Assembly: GCA_023415335.1 (NCBI GenBank)
Contig: JAEZLD010000048.1
Location: forward strand, 24,157 to 88,156
DNA length: 64,000 nucleotides
Direction: 5' to 3'
DNA from: Bacillota bacterium
Lineage (GTDB): Bacteria > Bacillota > Clostridia > Clostridiales > Caloramatoraceae
The notes under the pieces were generated by a model. The model ran no database searches and had not been told where the DNA came from. It saw only the letters and a list, made by a program, of their open reading frames with translations. Shown in pieces: positions 55,111 to 64,000 of the stretch (within the stretch, counting starts at the first letter, position 1; every line of letters starts with the position of its first letter). Made by a program: the position numbers and the translations under genes.

Positions 55111-56332
55111 AGTCACAACTCCCTGTACGTTTTTGCTGGAAATTAACGTCGTTATATTCTTTTGGTACAATTGTTTTTTGGTACTCTATTATCTCATTTT
55201 GAAAATCCGGATTCTCGAGTATATCAACTACCGTCAATGCAAGACCCTTAGCTCCCTTGATGCAGATCTCGTCTGCTCTCGGGGTAACTGCATCATTAGC
55301 AAAGTCCACACTGTGCTCGTTCACTGACTTTTGTGATATGTTGAGGTAGTCATGGATAATGGGCAAATGTATTGACACATTTCCTATATCAGATGATCCA
55401 TAGAACTTGGTATTGTCTGCGTAGTTCATTTTTTCTCCAAGCATCTCCATGTTATGTTTAAAGGCCTCACTCATGGGCAGATTCGTATAACGTTCGTAAA
55501 TCATGTTGCCTTCTGTTATATCCACTTTTGCCCCTGTCAAAAGGGAAGCTGCTTTTGCGGCACGACACACCTTATTCATGAGATCGTTTATTTCAATCAC
55601 CGTTTTAGTACGCAAGGAAAAAAGGCATGTACTTTCTTCCGGCACAACATTTGCCGCCTTTCCACCATCCAGTATCACTCCGTTTACATTATCCGAAGGC
55701 AGAAAGGTGGGGCGCAATCGATCTATACCATTGAACAGTTCAATCGCAGCACTGAGCGCGTTTATACCGCTTCGAGGCATCGATGAGTGCGCAGATTTAC
55801 CCGTGTAGTGTATCGTTAAGCAGGTGGTTGCCCTTGCAGATCGATTTATAAGATTTTTCCCTGATGTTGGGTGCATCATTAAGGCGAAATCGACATTATC
55901 AAATACGCCCTCATTAACCAATATACACTTGCTTCCGAAATTCTCCTCTGCAGGAGTTCCAATCAGTGATACCTGACCGGCAAAATCATTCATTTCCTTT
56001 GCAATTGCAAGAAATGCACCGGTAGCGCATGTAGCTATTATATTGTGACCACAGCCATGCCCCACTCCTTCAAGAGCATCATACTCAGCCAAAAAAGCAA
56101 CGTGTGGTCCAGGTGTGCTGCCGACAACGGTAGCACGAAATGCAGTTTCCAGTCCTGCAATGTTCTTTTCCATAGCTATGCCATTGGCATTAAGCATTTT
56201 TTCAATGGCAGCTACAGCCTTATATTCTTTGAGACCGGTTTCTGGATTGTCGTGAATAAAATGTGACAGCCTTATCAGGCTTTCCTGATTTGCATCAACA
56301 TTACTTATAATCTTTTCCTTTTTCAAATCCAT
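55091..56332 (-). CDS. M20-family amidohydrolase (aminoacylase / AbgB-like)
   Basis: A 413-residue amidohydrolase of the aminoacylase branch: HDNPETGLKEYKAVAAIEKM, FLAEYDALEGVGHGCGHNII with metal ligands, TPAEENFGSKCILV, and MMHPTSGK. Relatives cleave N-acyl amino acids, hippurate or aminobenzoyl-glutamate; the substrate here is unknown. The start at 56332 follows AAGGTGAG. It lies between the binding-protein gene and the second M20 peptidase. Confidence 0.88.
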   Translation of the reverse strand: MDLKKEKIISNVDANQESLIRLSHFIHDNPETGLKEYKAVAAIEKMLNANGIAMEKNIAGLETAFRATVVGSTPGPHVAFLAEYDALEGVGHGCGHNIIATCATGAFLAIAKEMNDFAGQVSLIGTPAEENFGSKCILVNEGVFDNVDFALMMHPTSGKNLINRSARATTCLTIHYTGKSAHSSMPRSGINALSAAIELFNGIDRLRPTFLPSDNVNGVILDGGKAANVVPEESTCLFSLRTKTVIEINDLMNKVCRAAKAASLLTGAKVDITEGNMIYERYTNLPMSEAFKHNMEMLGEKMNYADNTKFYGSSDIGNVSIHLPIIHDYLNISQKSVNEHSVDFANDAVTPRADEICIKGAKGLALTVVDILENPDFQNEIIEYQKTIVPKEYNDVNFQQKRTGSCDYDEEEC

Positions 56333-56405
56333 TACACTCACCTTTTTGCAGGCTGCCAAGAGTTATCCCGGCAGCCTGAAAACACTAATCATTCAATTTG
56401 CTATA

Positions 56406-57938
56406 TTAGTCGCTATAAACCACAGCGTTCTGATATTCGTGGGCTCCCATCTGGCTTAAGTTTAATCCCTCCAGGTTGGCGGTTGCACCTATTAGCTTGA
56501 CATCCTGGTATACGGGAATCATGGGCAAGTTTTCAGAGTATATTTCAAACAGTTTGTCCGTCATTTCATCACGTTCAGCGCCTTCGCCTGTGCACTTCCA
56601 CTTTGCATGCAGCTCATCGTACTCAGCATTCGAGAACCTGCCGTAGTTAGTTGGGCTACCTGTCCTGAGTGTCCAGTTGAGAACGTAATCAGCATGACCG
56701 ATGTTATTTGAGAAGAAGTGTATACGCATACCAAATGGATCTCCCGCATTGCCTCGCGCCGTAATAGTATTATCGTCCAGAGTTTCGATTTTCAGTGTAA
56801 TTCCAATCGCCTCAAGCTGATTCTGGAGAATAGTAGCAAGCTCAGTATTCGCCTGAGCCGAGTTACACCAGCATGGCATCTCAAAACCATCTGCATAGCC
56901 AGCATCAGCCATTAATTGCTTTGCTTTTTCAACATTGTAGGAATACTCTGTAATAGCCCGATAATCAGTAAGATTCGAAGGTAATATGTCATAGGTGGGT
57001 TTTCCATAGCCATAGGTCACAGCCTGCACAATGGAATCCTTATCTATGGCATATGCAATCGCCTGACGTACCTTAGGATCCTTCCATGGCTGGTCATCCT
57101 TGCTATCCATATAGAACATAATTATCTTTACAGATGGAGTCTGAAGCAATTGAAGATTCTCGTCCTGCTTGACTGTGGATACACTGTTGTATGGAATATC
57201 GTATGCCACATCTATCTCGCCAGTTTGAAGCAAAGTGACGCGCTGACCAGACTCCGGCACAATTTTCATGGTAAGGTACTTGGTCTTGGCAGGTTCGCCC
57301 CAATAATCGTCAAACCTCTCGAGGGTGTAATAATCGCCCGTACTGTAGTCTTTCATTTTGTATGGACCAGTACCTACAGGTTTTGTTGCGAACCCATCAG
57401 GATCAGCTTCATATGTGTCCTTCGGAAGCATGGATATCAAAGGATCGGTCAGTACGTTAAGGCAACTGGGCATCGGGGAAGAAAATTTTATGACCAGGGT
57501 CTTAGAATCGGGAGCATCGCACCCAATGTAGCCGTCTCCAAAGGCATTCTGCTCTTTTTGCAACAAATCAATGGTGAATATTGCATCTTCCGCAGTGAAA
57601 TCCTCTCCGTTGTGGAACTTTACATTCTCGCGCAGATGCATAGTAAGGCTGCACTCATCTTCTGACCATTCCCATGATGTAGCCAGACAAGGTGCTACAT
57701 TCATATCGGCATCCATAGTAACCAGAGGATCGTACATGTTATTCGTCAGCGTATACGCTCTCTCCTGGAAGCCCCTATGGGGATCAAGGCTTGTAATATC
57801 AGAGCCCTGAGCAAAGATGATTTCATCTTTAATTTTACGGTCGCCCGTTTGTTCACCTGTGGGTTCTTTGCTGCCGCAAGAGCATATTACGGAGCATATC
57901 ATACACAGAGCCATCAGCGTTACAAAAAACTTTTTCAT
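56406..57938 (-). CDS. Peptide ABC transporter substrate-binding lipoprotein
   Basis: A 510-residue extracytoplasmic solute-binding protein of the SBP_bac_5 (OppA/DppA) family. The signal peptide ends at a lipobox (SVICSC, C21). Family features include ITSLDPHRGFQERAYTLTNN near the N-terminus, AYAIDKDSIVQAVTYGYGKP and NYGRFSNAEYDELHAKW. It delivers peptides to the DppBC-OppDF permease encoded next to it. Its place at the downstream end of the transporter genes, not in front, is unusual. Confidence 0.94.
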   Translation of the reverse strand: MKKFFVTLMALCMICSVICSCGSKEPTGEQTGDRKIKDEIIFAQGSDITSLDPHRGFQERAYTLTNNMYDPLVTMDADMNVAPCLATSWEWSEDECSLTMHLRENVKFHNGEDFTAEDAIFTIDLLQKEQNAFGDGYIGCDAPDSKTLVIKFSSPMPSCLNVLTDPLISMLPKDTYEADPDGFATKPVGTGPYKMKDYSTGDYYTLERFDDYWGEPAKTKYLTMKIVPESGQRVTLLQTGEIDVAYDIPYNSVSTVKQDENLQLLQTPSVKIIMFYMDSKDDQPWKDPKVRQAIAYAIDKDSIVQAVTYGYGKPTYDILPSNLTDYRAITEYSYNVEKAKQLMADAGYADGFEMPCWCNSAQANTELATILQNQLEAIGITLKIETLDDNTITARGNAGDPFGMRIHFFSNNIGHADYVLNWTLRTGSPTNYGRFSNAEYDELHAKWKCTGEGAERDEMTDKLFEIYSENLPMIPVYQDVKLIGATANLEGLNLSQMGAHEYQNAVVYSD

Positions 57939-57996
57939 TTTGTTCCTCCTTTTTTTATCTTATTTGTCATCTCCCAAAGGGAGATATGACCAACTA

Positions 57997-58950
57997 TTAA
58001 ATGCGGCAGCACGCTACAAAGTGACCGGGAGATACTTCTCTAAGCGGCACAGACTTTGCACTGCATTCCGCACAAGCATTATTGCATCGCTTTGCAAAAC
58101 GACAGCCTTCACCTACATTTATTGGGCTGGTAATCTCACCCTTGAGGATTATCCTGTCCATATGTATATCAGGGTTGGGTATCGGTATTGCCGAAAGCAA
58201 TGCTTTTGTATATGGTGACAGCGGATTTTTGAATATTTCGTCGGGCGAAGCCATTTCAATGATCTGACCAAGGTACATAACAATTATCTGGTTTGAAAGA
58301 TGCTTAACCACAGAAAGATCATGAGTGATAAAAAGATAAGTGAGATTAAACTGCTCCTGCAAATCCTGCATTAGGTTCAGTATCTGTGCTTGTATGGAAA
58401 CATCTAGTGCACTTACAGGTTCGTCGCAGATTATTATCTCGGGTTCTAAAGCTAACGCTCTTGCAATGCCTATACGCTGTCTTCTACCGCCATCCAACTC
58501 ATGAGGATAGCTGTTTGTAAGCCTCTTTGAAAGGCCGACCAATTCCATTATACGAAGAACTTCCTTTTCAAGCTCCGCCTTCTGTTTTCTACTGTATATT
58601 CCCTGTATAAGCAACGGTGCGGCAATGGCTTGGCTAACCGTCATACGCGGGTTTAAAGATGAATATGGATCCTGAAATATCATTTGCATGCTGGTTCTGG
58701 TATGCTTCATCTTCCCTGCATTATATTTGGTTATGTCTTCACCGTGGAAATACACATGACCAGAGGTGGGTTCATGCAAGCGCAATATAGTTCTGCCCAA
58801 AGTAGACTTACCACAACCGGATTCGCCCACTATTCCAATTGTTTCGCCCTTACACACGGAGAAATTGATGTCATCTACCGCCTTAAGGGTACCAAACGGG
58901 GTATTGAAATACTTTTTTAGGTGTTCAACTCGCAGTATTAATTCAGACAT
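57997..58950 (-). CDS. Oligopeptide ABC transporter ATP-binding protein OppF/DppF
   Basis: A 317-residue ATPase: Walker [16 protein letters not shown], Walker [14 protein letters not shown], and an OppF-type C-terminal extension with the four-cysteine iron-sulphur-like segment ([18 protein letters not shown]). The ABC signature reads [16 protein letters not shown], not the usual LSGGQ; I recall this LDGGR form in other Firmicute DppF proteins, so it is probably a subfamily trait. It overlaps oppD by eight bases. Confidence 0.94.
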   Translation of the reverse strand: MSELILRVEHLKKYFNTPFGTLKAVDDINFSVCKGETIGIVGESGCGKSTLGRTILRLHEPTSGHVYFHGEDITKYNAGKMKHTRTSMQMIFQDPYSSLNPRMTVSQAIAAPLLIQGIYSRKQKAELEKEVLRIMELVGLSKRLTNSYPHELDGGRRQRIGIARALALEPEIIICDEPVSALDVSIQAQILNLMQDLQEQFNLTYLFITHDLSVVKHLSNQIIVMYLGQIIEMASPDEIFKNPLSPYTKALLSAIPIPNPDIHMDRIILKGEITSPINVGEGCRFAKRCNNACAECSAKSVPLREVSPGHFVACCRI

Positions 58951-59926
58951 TGTCCTTCTCCTTTCCTGCCTCAGTAAAGAAACAGCGGCAACTGTGTTCT
59001 CCGCAAATCTGATTCATTAACGGGTGCTGCTTGCGGCACAACTCCGTAGCCAAAGCACACCGAGGGGAGAAGGCACAGCCGTCCAGAATGGAGGTAGGAT
59101 CAGGCATAAGCCCTTCAATCGGGTGCAATCTCTTTTCCTTTATGTGTATTTTAGGTATGCAATTAATCAGTCCTTTTGTATATGGGTGTGAAGGATTCAA
59201 AAGAACATCCCTCACGGTACCATACTCTACTATCTCGCCGGCATACATTATCGCTACCTTTTGACAGGTTTGCGCTACAACGCCCAGGTCGTGTGTAATA
59301 AGAAGTGTCGATGTGCCCAGTTTTTTCTGAAGATTAGTCATCATTTCCAGCACTTGCGCCTGTATAGTGACGTCAAGAGCAGTAGTTGGCTCATCAGCGA
59401 TAAGAAGCTTAGGGCTGCATGCCAGTGCTATTGCTATTACCACTCGCTGCTTCATACCCCCAGAAAATTGGTGGGGGTAATCATTAACACGGTCTGCCTT
59501 AATCCCCACAAGTTCCAGCATCTCGCAGGCTTTTCTCTGCGCTTCAATGCGATTCAGTTTCTCATGAACTCTAATCGTTTCAGCTATCTGCTCACCTACG
59601 GTCATAACAGGATTGAGAGCAGTCATCGGGTCTTGGAATATCATCGATATTTCGTTGCCGCGAATCTTTCTCAGGTCTGAATCCTTCATTTTAAGCAGAT
59701 CACAATCTCTATAGAGTATCTCACCTGATGTTATATGTCCGGTAGGCTTCTTTATGATGCCCATTACACATTTTGCAAGGGTAGTTTTCCCCGCACCGGT
59801 CTCACCCACCAGCCCGGTGGTTATACCTTCTTCCATTTCAATGCTTGCTCCGTTTAGGGCATGTACCACACCGTCATCGGTATGGAACTCCACAAAAATG
59901 TCTTTTATATCCAATAACTTTTTCAT
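58943..59926 (-). CDS. Oligopeptide ABC transporter ATP-binding protein OppD/DppD
   Basis: A 327-residue ATPase: Walker [16 protein letters not shown], signature [15 protein letters not shown], Walker [13 protein letters not shown], and a C-terminal [20 protein letters not shown] segment typical of the Opp family. It pairs with the downstream OppF as the nucleotide-binding heterodimer of the peptide importer. It lies 13 bases after dppC. Confidence 0.95.
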   Translation of the reverse strand: MKKLLDIKDIFVEFHTDDGVVHALNGASIEMEEGITTGLVGETGAGKTTLAKCVMGIIKKPTGHITSGEILYRDCDLLKMKDSDLRKIRGNEISMIFQDPMTALNPVMTVGEQIAETIRVHEKLNRIEAQRKACEMLELVGIKADRVNDYPHQFSGGMKQRVVIAIALACSPKLLIADEPTTALDVTIQAQVLEMMTNLQKKLGTSTLLITHDLGVVAQTCQKVAIMYAGEIVEYGTVRDVLLNPSHPYTKGLINCIPKIHIKEKRLHPIEGLMPDPTSILDGCAFSPRCALATELCRKQHPLMNQICGEHSCRCFFTEAGKEKDNV

Positions 59927-59939
59927 TTCGTTTCCTCCG

Positions 59940-60845
59940 TTAGCGTTTCATCTTGGGGTCGAGAGCATCTCTTAGACCATCGCCAAACAGGTTAACTGCT
60001 ATAACCGCTATCACCAAAAACAGCCCGGGGATGACAGAAATATGCCATGCATCCATCATATAAACCTTGGCTGCGGTAAGCATGGAGCCCCACTCCGGTG
60101 TCGGAGGCTGTACGCCGAGGCCAATATAGGATAGCCCTGCCACGTTCAGTATTGAGCTTCCTACACCCAGTGTGAACTGCACCAGTATAGGCGCCATAGC
60201 GTTAGGAATTATATACTTAGTAATTATAGTAAAGTTATTTGCACCCATTGCACGAGCTGCCTCGATAAATTCTTGATCCTTTACCGACATGACGGCAGCC
60301 CGGGCTATCCTTGCATAGCCAGCAAGTCCTGATATACCGAGAGCTATCAGCAAATTCGGTATACTGGTGCCAAGTGCGGTTACTATTGCCATCGCCAACA
60401 GAATAAAAGGGCAGGCAAGTAAAACATCCATTAGACGCATGATTACGTTGTCAATTTTTCCACCGTAGTAACCTGCAATTGTCCCTAAGGGACCACCTAC
60501 CAGCAATGAGAAAATAACCGCCAATATGCCTATTACAAGTGAATACTTGGTCCCCCAAAGTATGCGCAGAAGCATATCTCTGCCAAATTCGTCACAACCG
60601 AAAGGATGTTCAGCACATGGAAGCAAAAGCTTATTTGCAAGTTCCTGCTTTTTAACGTAATTGTTATATATTTCCTTGTTGGTAGCAAAGTCTATCCCTA
60701 CAGTAGCTACAACTATCAGCAATAACACAATCAGTATCGCAAGTCCAATCATGGCTGTGCGATTGTGTCTAAACTGGAGCCAGGATTGCTGTACCAACGT
60801 CCTCTGCGACACTTCGCCAGAGGATTTTTTCGATTTCTTTTTCAT
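59940..60845 (-). CDS. Peptide ABC transporter permease DppC/OppC
   Basis: A 301-residue inner-membrane permease with about six transmembrane segments and the binding-protein-dependent EAA motif (EAARAMGANNFTIITKYIIP). The long first periplasmic loop contains HPFGCDEFGRDMLLRILWGT, typical of DppC. Its start overlaps the end of dppB by one base. Confidence 0.95.
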   Translation of the reverse strand: MKKKSKKSSGEVSQRTLVQQSWLQFRHNRTAMIGLAILIVLLLIVVATVGIDFATNKEIYNNYVKKQELANKLLLPCAEHPFGCDEFGRDMLLRILWGTKYSLVIGILAVIFSLLVGGPLGTIAGYYGGKIDNVIMRLMDVLLACPFILLAMAIVTALGTSIPNLLIALGISGLAGYARIARAAVMSVKDQEFIEAARAMGANNFTIITKYIIPNAMAPILVQFTLGVGSSILNVAGLSYIGLGVQPPTPEWGSMLTAAKVYMMDAWHISVIPGLFLVIAVIAVNLFGDGLRDALDPKMKR

Positions 60846-61810
60846 TATAGGGTCCCCCTCTTAGCTCGCTGATATTGAGACTTAATTCTTGGGTCAACAA
60901 ATGCATACAAAATATCTACTACAAGATTGACCAGTGTAAAGAGCATTGCCAGCACAACGACTGAAGCAAGAACGCACGGGGTATCCTTTGCACTGATGGA
61001 CTCGACTACAAAACGACCTACACCAGGCCAGGAAAATATTGACTCAGTAAGAACACTGCCACCCAACAACGAACCAAAGTTAAGGCCAACGCTGGTAATA
61101 ATTGGTATAAGGGCATTCTTGAGCATATGCTTAACCCTTATCTGATTTTCTGGCAATCCCTTTACGCGGGCGGTATCAATGTAATCCTTGTTAACCACCT
61201 CGAGCATGGAAGACCTTGTCATACGTACCACCATCGCCATGGTACCACCCGATAGGCAAAAGGCGGGGAGAATAAGGCTCCTTACAGCCGGTACAAAGCC
61301 TCGATTCAAAGTGGCTGCTGCAGGCAACAAACCCAGATTTAGTGAGAATACCTGCACGGCTACAAGTCCAATCCAAAATACCGGGGCTGCTGCGAGTATC
61401 AACGACAACACTGAAACAATATTATCAAATAACGAATAGTGGTATATAGCTGAAAACACACCTATTGGTATACCTATTACTAATGCAATCATTACCGCTA
61501 CTGAAGCAAGGGTCACGGTCTTTCCTATCCTATCCTTTATCTGTTTAGAAACGTCCATACCGTTGCGGTAAGACATTCCCATGTCCCCGCGGAGCAAACC
61601 GGTAACAAAGTTTGCATAACGAGTAAAAAAAGGATCATTGAGTCCAAGTTCTTCCCTGAGTTCCTCCTTTTGCTCCTCCGGCGCCATTTCGCCGAGTATA
61701 ATGATTGCGGGATCTCCCTTTGTCATATCCATGATGGTGAACACCAACAGTGTTGCACCCAGCAACACTGGTATAGCCAACAGGCATCGTTTAAGAATAA
61801 ACCTTAACAA
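60845..61810 (-). CDS. Peptide ABC transporter permease DppB/OppB
   Basis: A 321-residue permease opening with LRFILKRCLLAIPVLLGATL, the standard DppB N-terminal helix, followed by about five more segments and the EAA-type loop TARVKGLPENQIRVKHMLKN. It forms the channel with DppC. It lies 18 bases after the M28 peptidase gene in the same operon. Confidence 0.95.
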   Translation of the reverse strand: MLRFILKRCLLAIPVLLGATLLVFTIMDMTKGDPAIIILGEMAPEEQKEELREELGLNDPFFTRYANFVTGLLRGDMGMSYRNGMDVSKQIKDRIGKTVTLASVAVMIALVIGIPIGVFSAIYHYSLFDNIVSVLSLILAAAPVFWIGLVAVQVFSLNLGLLPAAATLNRGFVPAVRSLILPAFCLSGGTMAMVVRMTRSSMLEVVNKDYIDTARVKGLPENQIRVKHMLKNALIPIITSVGLNFGSLLGGSVLTESIFSWPGVGRFVVESISAKDTPCVLASVVVLAMLFTLVNLVVDILYAFVDPRIKSQYQRAKRGTL

Positions 61811-61828
61811 TGTTTATACCTCCAATTA

Positions 61829-63520
61829 CTATCTATTCAAAAGAGCAAGTTCTCTCTCGCAACATTCTATAGCCAGCCTGAGCCTATGAATTATCCGGTT
61901 CTTCTGGCGGAGAAATTCGGTACAAAGAGCTGTGTAATATATTTCGGTGCAGTTAGCAGATGTTTTGCCCAATGGTTTACTAAGACCAGGTAATTGCCAT
62001 TTACAGTTTGCAGGCCCTTGTTCATACGGACTTGATGAGGTATACATAAGTCTGGTAAGTTCACCGGCAAAAGCAATAACCGTTTGCTCAAGTTTATCGT
62101 TTTTCATGTAGGCGGCTGTAAGGCGCTTTGCACAGTCTTTAGCCGAGAGCAGCGCATCATATACTTCGCTAAGGTCAAAATCAGCAGTAAGTCCCTTTTT
62201 TATTTCATTAAGTCGCAATTCAAATTCGTTCAAGAAGCTGTCAAAATCAAACGGAAGGCGGTCACTGTTAGCAAATATCGCTGCCAGCTTACCTATTACA
62301 CAGTGATCCCTCATCATCACGTTCATGTCTACTTTGTCTAAGGTATCCTCAATGGTATGCCACCAATAAAATATGCCGTTTCCTAAGTCACTCCTGTTGA
62401 AGCGTGGCATAATAGCGAAGGGAACATTAGCACCCCAAAATGTTTGGTCAGCGAACCTGTCCATAGGAATAGGAGGCTGCGGCGGCTGCTCGTTGAACTC
62501 TTTCATCCATTCTATGGCATTATTGTAGCCTTCCATGCCACCTGTATTAAATGCCACAATATCGCTGGTCATACATCCCGCAATGTCCATATTCACGTGT
62601 GCAATGCAATGGTCATACATCTTATTGAAATGAGTATCAAAGTAATATGTTGATCCAGCGTATTTACCGTCGCTGTGACCGGACCACCAGGCAAACATAA
62701 CCGATCGTTTCAGCTCGTTGCGGTGCTTGTAGAATAAACGTGCCAGTTCTATCATGGAAGCATTTGCGCAGGCATTATCGGTAACACCATCATGCCACCC
62801 ATCGTAATGACCTGACACTAATACAAAATCATCGCTCTTTCCTTGAATAAAGGCTATAGGCATACTGCTCTTTAGTATTCCTGTCTCCATTTTTACAGAC
62901 AATCGACCCTTTACTGTACCACAATTTATCTTCTGCCTGACCCATTCGCCGTTAGCATTGGTAATCTCTGCAACTGGGAGGAATGGATACTTGTCCAAAT
63001 CTTCGGTTTCCGGAGTCCCCCACACACCGCCTATGCTTCCGTGGTGGGCTAAGTCAAAAGGCCATATATGTATAAGTGCCTTTACCCCTGCTTTTGTAGC
63101 TCTCACAGCAAAATCGTAAGAATTATCATACGTGAGGACTATCTTCCCTGCCAATGAAGATAGCCTTGCTTCTGTACCCATCTGCGTGACATTTTTGTCC
63201 TTACTGGCCTCATCAAAGGCAAGCTCACACTCGATTTCGTCACATTCACCGCTAAATACATAAGGCGTGAGCCGGAATTCTCTGCCGCAGACAGTCAGCA
63301 CAGCATCACCTGGTATACTGCGAAAACACGGGTACTGCACCCATTCTACCGGTATATTGTAGGACAGGAGTCTATCTCGTATGTACTCCGCAGCAGCCTC
63401 TCCATCCTTTGTGCCGGAATATCGAACCCAACTACTAAGTTTTTTAATATCCGTCCAAATACTGTCCCTGCAACTTTCGCTCTTCACTGCATGATACAAC
63501 CGTTCAACATTGTATTCCAT
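61829..63520 (-). CDS. M28-family peptidase-like protein with altered active-site motif
   Basis: A protein of about 563 residues with an M28 aminopeptidase fold and an inserted PA-like domain (about 75-210). Metal-ligand sites H238 (VSGHYDGW), D248 (GVTDNACAN) and D312 (HVNMDIAGC), and a late histidine in WWHTIEDTLD, are visible. The usual catalytic/ligand Glu-Glu pair is missing: the equivalent stretch reads WWSGHSDGKYAGS. It has no signal peptide from this start; the open frame to 63628 would add a hydrophobic stretch but lacks a ribosome site, whereas GGAGG precedes the ATG at 63520. First gene of the peptide operon. Confidence 0.83.
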   Translation of the reverse strand: MEYNVERLYHAVKSESCRDSIWTDIKKLSSWVRYSGTKDGEAAAEYIRDRLLSYNIPVEWVQYPCFRSIPGDAVLTVCGREFRLTPYVFSGECDEIECELAFDEASKDKNVTQMGTEARLSSLAGKIVLTYDNSYDFAVRATKAGVKALIHIWPFDLAHHGSIGGVWGTPETEDLDKYPFLPVAEITNANGEWVRQKINCGTVKGRLSVKMETGILKSSMPIAFIQGKSDDFVLVSGHYDGWHDGVTDNACANASMIELARLFYKHRNELKRSVMFAWWSGHSDGKYAGSTYYFDTHFNKMYDHCIAHVNMDIAGCMTSDIVAFNTGGMEGYNNAIEWMKEFNEQPPQPPIPMDRFADQTFWGANVPFAIMPRFNRSDLGNGIFYWWHTIEDTLDKVDMNVMMRDHCVIGKLAAIFANSDRLPFDFDSFLNEFELRLNEIKKGLTADFDLSEVYDALLSAKDCAKRLTAAYMKNDKLEQTVIAFAGELTRLMYTSSSPYEQGPANCKWQLPGLSKPLGKTSANCTEIYYTALCTEFLRQKNRIIHRLRLAIECCERELALLNR

Positions 63521-64000
63521 CGGAATACCCTCCTTTGCGATCAAATAAGTCCCGATTAAAAGTCCCAAAGTCAAGACACATGTAGTAATAAAAAAACTAC
63601 TGGAAATTATGTGATTCAATCCAAACATATGAAATTGTACATCTCCAACCGGCCAAGTCGGGTAAGGGATAACGCTTACAAAGAGAAGAGATGACCGTCA
63701 AACAACAACGGACACTGTTGCAGGATATGAGCTTCTTCATTGCAATACAAAGGTATTGTTTCACAATGAGCTTTTAAACGATAGAAGCTGTCGGCAATAC
63801 TTAAATCTTTTCGCACCATATCCTGTAGTTAATGTGCGCTTTGCCCATAATAGCACAAAATACACTTGCTTAACTAACAACAAACCATGGTAGCAAAGCT
63901 AAACTATCGGTCAATTTGGGATGAAAAATATTATATTCACCATCCCCAGGTCCCCTTATTTATTATTATATATTTTTTAAATTGTATTAAAATTTGCAAA
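63521..64000. other. Region upstream of the peptide operon; no gene seen
   Basis: 480 bases without a convincing open frame. The operon promoter should lie here on the minus strand, but I find no good sigma-A or sigma-54 match. The last 50 bases are very AT-rich. An in-frame extension of the M28 gene covers 63521-63628 and could encode a hydrophobic segment if a non-standard start were used. Confidence 0.45.

Noticed and set aside
57997..58950. OppF signature ELDGGRRQ as a loss-of-function change
   Set aside because: This form is familiar from other Firmicute DppF proteins, and the Walker motifs are intact.

Overview
The window looks like the chromosome of a low-to-moderate GC, endospore-forming Clostridia-class Firmicute. 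Evidence: sporulation genes (spoIIE, spoVB, spoVT, spoVG, yabP, yabQ), strong AGGAGG-type ribosome sites, several TTG/GTG starts, Gram-positive lipoproteins and an arginine deiminase pathway typical of amino-acid fermenters. Almost everything is on the minus strand.

Layout from left to right. (1) 1-10.2 kb: an accessory cassette read leftwards and running off the left edge. It encodes a small XRE-type regulator, a 2,052-residue helicase/nuclease (DUF4011 - UPF1-like SF1 helicase - Vsr-like nuclease - DUF3320), a Hanks-type Ser/Thr kinase, a coiled-coil protein opening with MSGPK, and a zinc-ribbon/FHA protein. Genes are tightly packed or overlapping. A 15-nt palindrome sits on the -10 box of the probable promoter. 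The architecture recalls anti-phage systems with COG1112 helicases (Mokosh, Hhe), but the gene set is not one I recognise. It is the best candidate for an undescribed system. (2) 10.2-10.7 kb: a junction without a convincing gene. (3) 10.7-49.4 kb: the conserved block known from the origin-proximal region of Bacillus subtilis, read right to left as purR, spoVG, glmU, prs, pth, mfd, spoVT, spoVB, mazG, rqcP, yabP, yabQ, divIC, yabR, spoIIE, tilS, hpt, ftsH, coaX, dusB, greA and lysS. Three things interrupt it: a two-component system with an HtrA-like protein lacking its catalytic triad (42-45.4 kb), an arcA-arcB-arcC operon (33-36.4 kb), and a tRNA cluster beside a duplicated array of small hairpins and a four-helix-bundle gene (25-26.2 kb). 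murC is divergent on the plus strand at 49.7 kb. (4) 51.2-51.9 kb: a YiiX/NlpC-like hydrolase. (5) 52-64 kb: a peptide-use region: a plus-strand regulator with a degenerate GGDEF-like domain converging on an eight-gene minus-strand operon (M28 peptidase, dppB, dppC, oppD, oppF, binding protein, two M20 peptidases).

How the genes work together. The core block joins translation (lysS, tRNAs, pth, rqcP, dusB, tilS), wall and nucleotide precursor supply (glmU, murC, prs, hpt, purR), repair and transcription (mfd, greA) and sporulation. The arc operon makes ATP from arginine. The right-hand operon imports peptides and cleaves them to amino acids, which suits the same fermentative life style. The left cassette looks like a mobile immunity or stress-signalling module placed downstream of lysS. 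Promoters, terminators and starts were read by eye; no database search was run.
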